Assembly (NCBI GenBank): GCA_946413265.1
Contig: CAMKJU010000021.1
Coordinates: 1 to 50,637 of the forward strand
DNA from: an uncultured Lentisphaerota bacterium
Lineage (GTDB): Bacteria > Verrucomicrobiota > Kiritimatiellia > RFP12 > UBA1067
DNA: 50,637 bases
Direction of reading: 5' to 3'
The notes beneath the pieces are model-generated. The model had not been told where the DNA came from. It was given only the letters and a program-made list of their open reading frames with translations, and did not search any database. Shown here one piece after another: positions 44,223 through 50,637 of the stretch; the stretch's first letter is position 1; each line of letters begins with the position of its first letter. A program made the position numbers and the translations under genes.

Positions 44223-45599
44223 TCAGAAGCGGGGAAGTTTCGCGAGCGAATCGGTGCGGCCGCCTTCGCGGTTGCGGAGACGCCACACGCGGCCGTGCTC
44301 CTCGCGGAGGAAACGCAGACGCTTCTCGTCGCGTCGGTTGCACGCGGCGTCGACGAGGTTCGCCATGTACACGATCTCCTGCGCCCACACGTTCGGATAA
44401 GCCCCACCCGCGAAGCGCGCCGCGTCGTGACGACACCCTTCCGCAATCGCGGAGATTTCGGTCAGTATGTGGTCCGTGAGGCCGGGGTGGCGCGAGTAGC
44501 CGCGGTCGTTCGCGAGGATGCGGAAGAGCTCGCTTGCATTCGCGCGCAACGCGCCGCCGCGCAGGTAGAGCGTGCCGAGACGGAGCAGCGTCCCACCGAG
44601 CGGCACGCCCATCACGGCGTTGAGCGCGTCCTCAAGGTCCATCTTCGCAGCGGACGCCCCGGAATACGCGAGGTTGCCGCCAAGGATGAGCCCCGGCAGG
44701 GAAGCCGCGAGCGGCTGCCAGTGTCCGCCGTCGCCCCAGTCCGTGACCATGAACCCCTTCGCGCCGTGCAAGTGCCCCGCGCGCTCAGCCGCGATCATGT
44801 TCTCGCGCATGTTCTCCACACGCCCAGCGAGCGAGTTCCAGCTGCTTGTGCCCGGGCACACGTAGAAGTCGAGACCGGCCGCCGCGAACTTCGCCGCCTC
44901 GTCCATGAACGGGTGGTTGCCCTCGTAGCCCCAGTCGAGCGCGATGAGGTCCTTCGGCAGCTCCGGCACGAGCTCGGGATGGCGCAGGATAACGTCGCCC
45001 CAGAACATCGGACGCTTCCCGCGCTTGCGCACGAGTTCCGCGACTTTCAAAAGGAAGTCGAGATACACCCGCCCTTCGCCCTTCTCCTTCACGGCGGCCG
45101 CGCTGCGTCCCTCGCCGAGGAGGTCGAACGTCTCGTCGCAGCCGATGTTGAAGAGGCGCGACTCGAAGTTCGGCAACAGCTCGTCGTAGAGGCCCGCGAG
45201 GAAGTCGAGCGACGCGGGATCCGTGGGGCAGAGCGTGGTGGGGTTCTTCTTGAACCCGCCCCACGGGAGGGGCGCGCCGCCGTGCGGCAGTTCCGCGAGG
45301 TGGTTGTACTCGGGTTTCACGAGCCAGCGCTCGAGGTGCCCGAACGAGTTCTGGTTCGGCACGAGGTCGATGCCGTGCATCGCGCAGAAGAGGTCGAGCT
45401 CGCGGATTTCCTGCGCCGTCATCGGCGAGGCGTCCTTCCACACGGCCTCGTGCTTCGAGTACGCGAACGTGTGTTCCGTGTAGAGCTGGAGCTGGTTGTA
45501 GTTGAACTTCTCGAGTATCTCCACGAGCTGCTTGAGCGTGCCCATCGAGGGCACCTTGTCGCGGCTGATGTCGAGCATATAGGAACGGACGGCGAACAT
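44223..45599 (-). CDS. GH20-like beta-N-acetylhexosaminidase without N-terminal domain or signal
   Basis: 458 residues from ATG 45599; AGGAG upstream overlaps the stop codon of the helicase gene. There is no signal peptide and no GH20b-type N-terminal domain. The TIM barrel begins at once (MLDISRDKVPSMGTLKQLVE, FNYNQLQLYTEHTF). The catalytic acid pair is in NIGCDETFDLLGEG (D-E), preceded by NSFGHLERW and followed by MFWGDVILRHPEL. This is the layout of cytoplasmic or GH20-like enzymes. It probably removes terminal GlcNAc or GalNAc from imported oligosaccharides. The C-terminal 100 residues are helical and unassigned. Confidence 0.85.
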   Translation of the reverse strand: MFAVRSYMLDISRDKVPSMGTLKQLVEILEKFNYNQLQLYTEHTFAYSKHEAVWKDASPMTAQEIRELDLFCAMHGIDLVPNQNSFGHLERWLVKPEYNHLAELPHGGAPLPWGGFKKNPTTLCPTDPASLDFLAGLYDELLPNFESRLFNIGCDETFDLLGEGRSAAAVKEKGEGRVYLDFLLKVAELVRKRGKRPMFWGDVILRHPELVPELPKDLIALDWGYEGNHPFMDEAAKFAAAGLDFYVCPGTSSWNSLAGRVENMRENMIAAERAGHLHGAKGFMVTDWGDGGHWQPLAASLPGLILGGNLAYSGASAAKMDLEDALNAVMGVPLGGTLLRLGTLYLRGGALRANASELFRILANDRGYSRHPGLTDHILTEISAIAEGCRHDAARFAGGAYPNVWAQEIVYMANLVDAACNRRDEKRLRFLREEHGRVWRLRNREGGRTDSLAKLPRF

Positions 45600-45607
45600 G
45601 GCTTCTC

Positions 45608-47953
45608 CTATTCGAAAAACGACGCGGCGCGCGAGACGATCTCGGGCAGGGACGAGACGGCGTGGACGGACGCCGCGACGGCGCGGCGGAACAGCGGACC
45701 GTAGTTCTTCGAGACGATGCGCGGGTCCGCCACCACCACCACGCCGCGGTCGGACTTCGTGCGCACGAGGCGTCCGAACCCCTGGCGGAAGCGGATCACC
45801 GCCTCCGGTATCATGTAGTCGCGGAAGGAGCTGCCGCCCTCCTCCGTGATCTTCTCGCTGCGCGCCTCCACGATTGGCTCGCCCACCTGCGGGAACGGCA
45901 GGCGCGCGATCACGACGCACGACAGCGCCTCGCCGGGCACATCCACCCCTTCCCAGAACGACTGCGCGCCGAAAAGCACCACAGGACGTTCAGCATCCGG
46001 ACGCGACGCCTTCTTGAGCCGCGCGACCATCTCCTCGCGCGAGAGGCCATCTCCTTGAACGAGGAACTCGATGTCCGCGGCGGCAAGCTCCTCCCGCACG
46101 CGGCGCGCCGTCTCGCGCATCATCTCGTAGGCGGTAAAGAGCACGAGACCGCGTCCGCGTACCGCACGGAAAAGATCCGCGAGAAACGGCGCGAGCTTCT
46201 CCACGTAGCCGGAGTCGCGCACGGAAGGGTCGGGCAGACAGTCCGCCGCCATCACGAGCGCCTGGCGGAAATAGTCGAACGGCGACGCCGCCACGAGCGC
46301 CTTCACGCGCGCTGGCTCGCAGAGCGCAAAACCAAGGCGGCGGCCCATGTAGTCAAAGCGGTCACCCACGCGCAGCGTGGCGGAACAGAGGATCACGGAG
46401 TCCTTCGTGTCGTAGAAATGCTTCTTCATCTCCGTCGCGATGCTGAGCGGCGCGGCCGTGAGGCAGATGTACGGGGGAAGTTTCTTCTTCGGGTCGCCCG
46501 CGCGGCGTTCGGCCCAATAGACGCGGGAGGGATCGATGGCGGACAAGACGAAGCGCGACTCGTAAATGAATTCGGTAAAGGACTTGGCGAGCAACTGTAC
46601 TTGCGCGGCAAGGTCGCCGAAGAGCGGCAACTCGTCCGCACCCGATGCGAACTGCAGCGCCGTGGCAAGGTCCACGAGGATGCCCTGGAGGCGCGCGAGC
46701 GCATCCTCGAAGCGGTTGCTCGCCGCGACGAGCGCGGACTCCTCCCACTGCATGGTCGTGTAGTCGGCAAAGAGTCCGTGCAAAGAATACTGACGCGTAC
46801 GCGGTACCTTCGGGTCGTCAGGCGGCGCACCCGGCGGCAGGATGCAACGGTAGCGCAGCACGGACGCGCTGGGCGCGGGCGAGAAGAGACGTTGGAGCAC
46901 GTCGAATAGGTCGTCCCCCGCCTTGATCGCAAAGCGGCTCTGCACCTGCGCGCGCGTGCAGAGCTCGCGAATCTCCTCGGCACGCGGGGAGTGCGCGAGG
47001 TCACCTTTCTGCAGCTGGCGCTCCACCGTACCGATCACGCCGCGTTTGCGTCCGATGCCGCCCCGACGCGACCGCGTAGTACGCACGAGACGTCCCATCA
47101 GCTGGAGGAGCACGGGACGCGACAGCTCAAATGAGAAGAACTCAGTGGCGACGTCCTCGAGGTTGTGCGCCTCGTCGAAGACGAGCCGCCCATACGGCGG
47201 AAGGATGCCGTTGCCGTCGCTTATGGCCTCCGCGAGCACGAGCGCATGGTTAGCCACAACCACATGGGCGCGCATGGCGCGCGCGCGCGCCTTCGCGATG
47301 AAACACTTCCCCGCATAGCGGCAGGAGCGGCCCGCGCAGTCTTCGCCCGGGCACGACAGCCTCGGACGCAGCACCTCCGCGCCAAGGTCGTCGAGATCGC
47401 CGTCCTCCGTGCGGTGCAACCACTCCACGAGATATTCGAACTCGGGCTTCTCCTCCTCGTCGAGCGCGAACCAGCCGCCCTGCATGATCTCCTCGAGCGC
47501 GCGGAGACAGAGGTAGTTGGAACGTCCCTTCAGCACGGCCGCGCGAAAGTTCTTCGCGTCGTCGCCCAGCACCTGCGCGGCGCGCGGGAGGTCCTGGGCG
47601 ATCAGCTGACTCTGAAGGTTGCGCGTGTTGGTGGAGAGAACGACGGGCGTGTCATTCGTGTAGCTCCAGAGGACGGACGGCACGAGGTACGCGAGCGACT
47701 TCCCGACGCCCGTACCCGCCTCCACCATGAGGTGCTCGCGGTTGTTGAACGCGCGCACGACGGCGCGAAGCATGTCGAGCTGGCCGGGACGCGTCTCGTA
47801 CCCTTCCATGTCGCCGAGCGTGCCGCCGGGCTGGAGATGCCGCGCCGCCGCGTCGGGATCGATCGGCGAGCAGTCCTCGTGCGTGGGCATGCGACACTTC
47901 GGCCCGCCCGACTTCAAGTCGGGTATGAACGCGGCCCAGTTCGGGTCATCCAT
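45608..47953 (-). CDS. dinG: DinG/XPD-family ATP-dependent DNA helicase
   Basis: 781 residues; ATG 47953 is chosen as the first ATG close to the conserved part, though no clear RBS is seen. Walker A EAGTGVGKS near 97, the Fe-S cysteine set in CPGEDCAGRSCRYAGKC, FDEAHNLEDVATEFF (DEAH) and the C-terminal motifs VLFTAYEMM, FGAQSFWEGVDVPGE and RFRQGFGRLVRTKSDRG match DinG/XPD superfamily-2 helicases with a 4Fe-4S cluster. They unwind DNA 5' to 3' and help with R-loops and repair. The gene is unrelated to its sugar-degrading neighbours, but the ribosome site of the GH20-like gene overlaps its stop. Confidence 0.9.
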   Translation of the reverse strand: MDDPNWAAFIPDLKSGGPKCRMPTHEDCSPIDPDAAARHLQPGGTLGDMEGYETRPGQLDMLRAVVRAFNNREHLMVEAGTGVGKSLAYLVPSVLWSYTNDTPVVLSTNTRNLQSQLIAQDLPRAAQVLGDDAKNFRAAVLKGRSNYLCLRALEEIMQGGWFALDEEEKPEFEYLVEWLHRTEDGDLDDLGAEVLRPRLSCPGEDCAGRSCRYAGKCFIAKARARAMRAHVVVANHALVLAEAISDGNGILPPYGRLVFDEAHNLEDVATEFFSFELSRPVLLQLMGRLVRTTRSRRGGIGRKRGVIGTVERQLQKGDLAHSPRAEEIRELCTRAQVQSRFAIKAGDDLFDVLQRLFSPAPSASVLRYRCILPPGAPPDDPKVPRTRQYSLHGLFADYTTMQWEESALVAASNRFEDALARLQGILVDLATALQFASGADELPLFGDLAAQVQLLAKSFTEFIYESRFVLSAIDPSRVYWAERRAGDPKKKLPPYICLTAAPLSIATEMKKHFYDTKDSVILCSATLRVGDRFDYMGRRLGFALCEPARVKALVAASPFDYFRQALVMAADCLPDPSVRDSGYVEKLAPFLADLFRAVRGRGLVLFTAYEMMRETARRVREELAAADIEFLVQGDGLSREEMVARLKKASRPDAERPVVLFGAQSFWEGVDVPGEALSCVVIARLPFPQVGEPIVEARSEKITEEGGSSFRDYMIPEAVIRFRQGFGRLVRTKSDRGVVVVADPRIVSKNYGPLFRRAVAASVHAVSSLPEIVSRAASFFE

Positions 47954-47984
47954 GAACAGGGGTATGGAAGAACGGCTTGACAAG

Positions 47985-48166
47985 TTAGCCCACCCAATTC
48001 TCAATCCGAAGACCGGCAATACGCGAAAAATGTACCATGTTGTTCGTCACAAGCGTACATTCTCCGACATAAAAGCTTTTGCCGTTGTGTTTTGCGTCAT
48101 ATTCAACTCCAAACCTAACTCACGGAAAGATATGGCATAAGTATATATCACTCCCGCCACACCGTC
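47985..48166 (-). pseudogene. Degraded vapC (PIN-domain) remnant
   Basis: Minus-strand LVTNNMVHFSRIAGLRIENW before the TAA at 47985 is the classic C-terminus of VapC-type PIN toxins. Upstream, IYTYAISFREL followed after a one-base loss (near GAGTTAGG, about 48120) by RFGVEYDA matches the central ELxFGVE segment. About 65 residues that should lie between are missing and the N-terminus is gone. No VapB-like partner is seen. The rest of the gene-free stretch 47954-48302 holds a 9-bp hairpin (48198-48227). Confidence 0.55.
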
Positions 48167-48197
48167 AAGGGCAAGTTGGCGAGCAGACATCAAGACA

Positions 48198-48227
48198 TCA
48201 AGGCCGCCCCACCCGGGACGGCCTTGA
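48198..48227. terminator. Hairpin downstream of the unknown gene pair
   Basis: TCAAGGCCG and CGGCCTTGA, perfect 9-bp arms around a 12-nt loop with CCCGGGA, about 75 nt past the minus-strand stop at 48303. There is no U-tract, so termination is only a guess; it may be another copy of the 9-bp-arm hairpin type at 10955. Confidence 0.4.
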
Positions 48228-48302
48228 CTTTCGGCATAAATGAACAACGCTTAAAACATCAACATCTTACAATCGTACGACATCTTGTCATCAGCCGAAA
48301 CA

Positions 48303-48548
48303 TCAATTTTCAACCTTTAGAGCAGCAAACTTCTCCGCCATAGGAAGGCGCCTCCAGCCAGCGACCGTGTACCCGCGCGCATAGACGTTCTTTTTCTGAG
48401 CAGCGACGCGCAGCAAGGTGCTGTCGGGCGGAGAAAGCGCCGTCCATTCCTCAAGCGTTACGCCCACAGCCTTCGCGCCGCGTTCGAGCTTCTGCTCCTC
48501 CGTCAGCTTGCGAAGGTCGGACGAATAGACGCGGCCCGTCGGCTCCAT
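48303..48548 (-). CDS. 81-residue protein of unknown function, second gene of an unknown pair
   Basis: Starts on the stop of the gene before it (TGATG, one base shared), so it is translationally coupled. The sequence is charged and mostly helical: RKLTEEQKLERGAKAVGVTL, LEEWTAL, then a basic segment AAQKKNVYARGYTVAGWRR. No signal, no membrane span, no family recognised. Its exact coupling with the 277-residue gene suggests the two products work together. Confidence 0.7.
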   Translation of the reverse strand: MEPTGRVYSSDLRKLTEEQKLERGAKAVGVTLEEWTALSPPDSTLLRVAAQKKNVYARGYTVAGWRRLPMAEKFAALKVEN

Positions 48549-49381
48549 CAGCCTTCGTAAATCTCATGCAGAGATGTAGTATTACCATTACAATCATCCC
48601 ATACCTCTTTAGCCACAGATAGTCTGTATCTGCGTTCCATTATGGCGCACATGTGAGGATATGCGGCGATTGGTGCATCGGAACCTCCTTCGTTCCATGC
48701 CTCATTACGAACAATCACTCCTTTCCCCGCCTTCATAAAGTCAACGCGTGTTTCGTGATCGACAATTGCCCATTTCGCGCCCAAAACAGAGGCGACAGTG
48801 ATAGGCCATGTTCCAGCAAGAATATTGCCGCTGAAACCGATATTATAATTCCACCGCATAAGAACAACAGTGTGGACGCAAAAGGCTTTTGGGACAAAAA
48901 AACGTGCTGCGAACTCAAAGCTCTCCACTGCTGCGAGAATGACGCGGCGGTGTTCTCTCTTGGCGCCATCGCTTACATACGAGACGTCAAGCTCTATAAT
49001 CCTTCCCAGATCTTCGGATGAGTTGTAAACCGCGAATCCACCGTCTTTGTTCAAATCTGACACCTTCCCGTAGTCCCGAACCGCCTTTATCGTAAAGACG
49101 GCATTCTTGTCATTTGATGGATAATTCCCCCCGCCGGCTTTCTCCAGTTTCTCCCCCAATTTTAGGCGGAATGATTTAAAGTCGCAAGCCCTCTCATCCG
49201 TGATGAGAATGACGTCGTTTTCGCTTTCCCTATCCGCAGCCGTCTCCACAACGGTAGCAACGACAGAAGGGTCTGCACCACCACCCGGCACCCATGTCAC
49301 GTTCTTGCCATTAAGACGCCGAATTAAGTATTCAGTCTTACTGTCAGCGTACTTGTTCTCTTGATCTTGTACCGTGTTCAT
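48548..49381 (-). CDS. 277-residue protein of unknown function, first gene of an unknown pair
   Basis: ATG 49381 is chosen because AGGAA stands upstream; an ATG-like start at 49411 is in frame but has none. No signal peptide. The middle alternates strands and helices (DVILITDERACDFKSFRLKL, RRVILAAVESFEFAARFF) and includes WVPGGGADPSVVATVVETAA near the N-terminus; the C-terminal half has FSGNILAGTWPITVASVLGA and WAIVDHETRVDFM. A P-loop is not convincing. Base composition is more A+T-rich than the helicase and sugar genes to its left, hinting at acquisition. Function unknown. Confidence 0.75.
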   Translation of the reverse strand: MNTVQDQENKYADSKTEYLIRRLNGKNVTWVPGGGADPSVVATVVETAADRESENDVILITDERACDFKSFRLKLGEKLEKAGGGNYPSNDKNAVFTIKAVRDYGKVSDLNKDGGFAVYNSSEDLGRIIELDVSYVSDGAKREHRRVILAAVESFEFAARFFVPKAFCVHTVVLMRWNYNIGFSGNILAGTWPITVASVLGAKWAIVDHETRVDFMKAGKGVIVRNEAWNEGGSDAPIAAYPHMCAIMERRYRLSVAKEVWDDCNGNTTSLHEIYEG

Positions 49382-49453
49382 TTTTGTTCCTTTCTCTTTC
49401 TTTGATTTCATCGAAACTACTGCACCTTATAGATGTTACCGGGCGACCAGCAC

Positions 49454-50263
49454 TTAACCGCCGCGTTCCTCTGGCGTGATCCGATAGGCGCGCCGGCCAT
49501 TCAATGACCTGCAGAGATCGAGTATGAGGTCGTAGCCCGCTTTCGCATCCTCCACGCACACGTACTCGTCCAGGCCATGCGGATTATATCCGCCGTTGCC
49601 GATGTCGCAGCAGCAAAGGTCGCATTTCATCATGAGCTTGCAGACATCTGTGTTAGCCGGATGGTCAAGGACCTCCACCCCATGTTTTTCATACACCTTC
49701 TTGAGCACTGTGCTGTAGAACTTCTTCGAATACATCCTCGCGTTATTCTGGCGACATTCGCTTGCCGTGCGCACCCGCCCCCAGCAGTCCATCGTGATGA
49801 GCAGCGAAACGTCTTTGAGGAAACTGTAGTCCATCTTTTCGGAGCCGACCAGGCCGACCTCCTCCTGGACGAAGAACACGGCTTTGCCCTTCGGCAGTGC
49901 ATCCATGATCGCGAGCGCCAACGCGACTCCGGCCTTGTCGTCCCCGCCAATTCCAAAGCCATCGATGTACAACTCGGTTTTCCCCTCCGCGTTCTTCCGC
50001 TCCTTCACGGGCAACCGCTCATTCCGGTACACGTACTCAAGCTGTGGGCCCTGCACCGTGTCCATGTGGTTGACGAAGCACGGAACGTACTCCCCCTTCC
50101 CAATCCTTCCCTTGGTCAGGTACACATTCCCTGCCTTGCCCACCGTCACCGAGATCGCGCGCCTTTTCGCGAATCCCAGAATGAAATCGCGAACCCGTTC
50201 CTCACGATACGACACCGACGGGATCGACAACACCCTTTTCAGAAAATTCTTCTCAAACTTCAT
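49454..50263 (-). CDS. Zinc-dependent aminopeptidase/tripeptidase of the M20/M42 type
   Basis: 269 residues. FVNHMDTV (first metal histidine and aspartate), DGFGIGGDDKAGVALALAI (bridging aspartate), VFFVQEEVGLVGSEKM (catalytic E-E), LITMDCWG (aspartate ligand) and a final NPHGLDEYV (histidine) follow in the order of peptidase T-like M20 and M42 enzymes. It is shorter than typical PepT (about 400) because the lid domain is reduced. It cleaves short peptides in the cytoplasm. A tiny Cys-containing ORF ends 12 nt upstream and shares its promoter. Confidence 0.85.
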   Translation of the reverse strand: MKFEKNFLKRVLSIPSVSYREERVRDFILGFAKRRAISVTVGKAGNVYLTKGRIGKGEYVPCFVNHMDTVQGPQLEYVYRNERLPVKERKNAEGKTELYIDGFGIGGDDKAGVALALAIMDALPKGKAVFFVQEEVGLVGSEKMDYSFLKDVSLLITMDCWGRVRTASECRQNNARMYSKKFYSTVLKKVYEKHGVEVLDHPANTDVCKLMMKCDLCCCDIGNGGYNPHGLDEYVCVEDAKAGYDLILDLCRSLNGRRAYRITPEERGG

Positions 50264-50275
50264 ACTCTTATTTCC

Positions 50276-50359
50276 TCACTTCTCATGCTTTCGCGTGGGT
50301 GAACGGATGCAGCCCGAGTCGTAGCTCGTGCTCCCGCAGTATCTGTATTTCGTACTCAT
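50276..50359 (-). CDS. 27-residue Cys-containing small protein (zinc-ribbon-like fragment)
   Basis: ATG 50359 with AGAGGAAG upstream and an extended -10 about 20 nt further up. The product has YRYCGSTSYDSGCIRSPT and ends RKHEK. CGSTSYxxGCxxSPxxKHEH-like sequences recur, as I recall, in short bacterial proteins as a Cys/His motif; here only one unit is left and the second cysteine pair is missing. It lies 12 nt before the peptidase gene. Confidence 0.5.
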   Translation of the reverse strand: MSTKYRYCGSTSYDSGCIRSPTRKHEK

Positions 50360-50381
50360 ACTTTCTTCCTCTAACAGCAAT

Positions 50382-50390
50382 AGTATAGCA
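50382..50390 (-). promoter_or_regulatory. Extended -10 promoter of the small ORF/peptidase pair
   Basis: Minus-strand TGCTATACT, -10 hexamer 50387-50382; leader of about 16 nt to ATG 50359. Confidence 0.5.
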
Positions 50391-50529
50391 AATAATCGCG
50401 GCCATTGTGAGATGATTCACGATCACGATCATATTCTTTTTGCTTCACTTATGTGGGTATCCATCGCCCATGTATTTTTGCACAAAAAACACTGAAGATT
50501 TACCCGCGCACCATAGCAGGATTCTGGCT

Positions 50530-50609
50530 GGGGCGAACCGAGCGCGCCGCACGGTAGGGCGCGATCACCGAGCGCGCCGCATGGTAGGGCGCGATCACCG
50601 AGCGCGCCG
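50530..50609 (+). repeat. Tandem array of GGTAGGG hairpin elements
   Basis: A partial unit (about 50530-50549) and two full 27-bp units at 50553-50579 and 50583-50609, 30 bp apart. Arms CGCGATC/GAGCGCG (one mismatch), loop ACC. GC-rich sequence continues to the window end. Confidence 0.7.
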
Positions 50610-50637
50610 GAATTGCGGGCCGCCCGGTGGTCGGCCC

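Noticed and set aside
48047..48247. Independent 66-residue protein on the minus strand
   Set aside because: It overlaps a hairpin and the front of the vapC remnant, begins with TTG without a ribosome site, and part of it matches PIN-domain sequence only after a frameshift.

Overview
The window reads as a chromosome segment of a G+C-rich, Gram-negative anaerobe of the Verrucomicrobiota/Kiritimatiellota/Lentisphaerota type. This is inferred from content: secreted glycoside hydrolases in tandem, a Tat-exported Gfo/Idh/MocA oxidoreductase, repeated AAA-ATPase/nuclease genes, an ABC-type surface-glycan export locus and many small interspersed repeats. No rRNA, tRNA or CRISPR array was recognised, so the lineage is a guess.

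Layout. 0-11 kb (minus strand): a sugar-degradation run with a secreted NPCBM/beta-propeller-type protein cut by the left edge, two GH106-like paralogues separated by an AAA-ATPase/PD-(D/E)XK gene, and a GH2 enzyme. 10.9-18.7 kb: a repeat-rich accessory zone with a broken AAA-ATPase, an S1C-like serine protease, an internally deleted DUF4143 protein between 65-bp direct repeats, two secreted thioredoxin-like paralogues, an ATPase/DUF234 gene and a small-ORF/zeta-like pair. 18.9-21.6 kb (plus strand): a membrane-anchored acyl-CoA-synthetase-like protein coupled to an MscS channel.

21.9-38.5 kb (minus strand) is one 12-gene surface-polysaccharide operon. In transcription order it holds an O-antigen polymerase/ligase fused to a Wzm-type permease, Wzt, a NeuA-like CMP-sialate synthetase, a GT29-like sialyltransferase, UDP-galactopyranose mutase, two double glycosyltransferases, WecB and four more glycosyltransferases. 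Together they predict an ABC-exported glycan containing ManNAc-, galactofuranose- and sialic-acid-type sugars, with a ligase/polymerase physically attached to the exporter. NeuB is not in the window. The locus is visibly more A+T-rich than its flanks, especially from 27 to 36 kb.

38.5-50.6 kb: a small secreted protein, a Tat oxidoreductase divergent from ilvE, then a minus-strand run of metallophosphoesterase, alpha/beta hydrolase, GH20-like hexosaminidase and DinG-like helicase, followed by a vapC remnant, an unknown gene pair, an M20/M42-type peptidase and a 27-residue Cys-containing ORF.

Two themes run across the window. One is a 27-bp hairpin element (GGTAGGG, 7-nt arm, CC-containing loop, 7-nt arm, closing C-rich triplet) whose arms change together between copies and which sits in frame inside genes. 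The other is a set of extended -10 promoters (TGN-TATAMT), several only 6-8 nt from a start codon, suggesting leaderless mRNAs.
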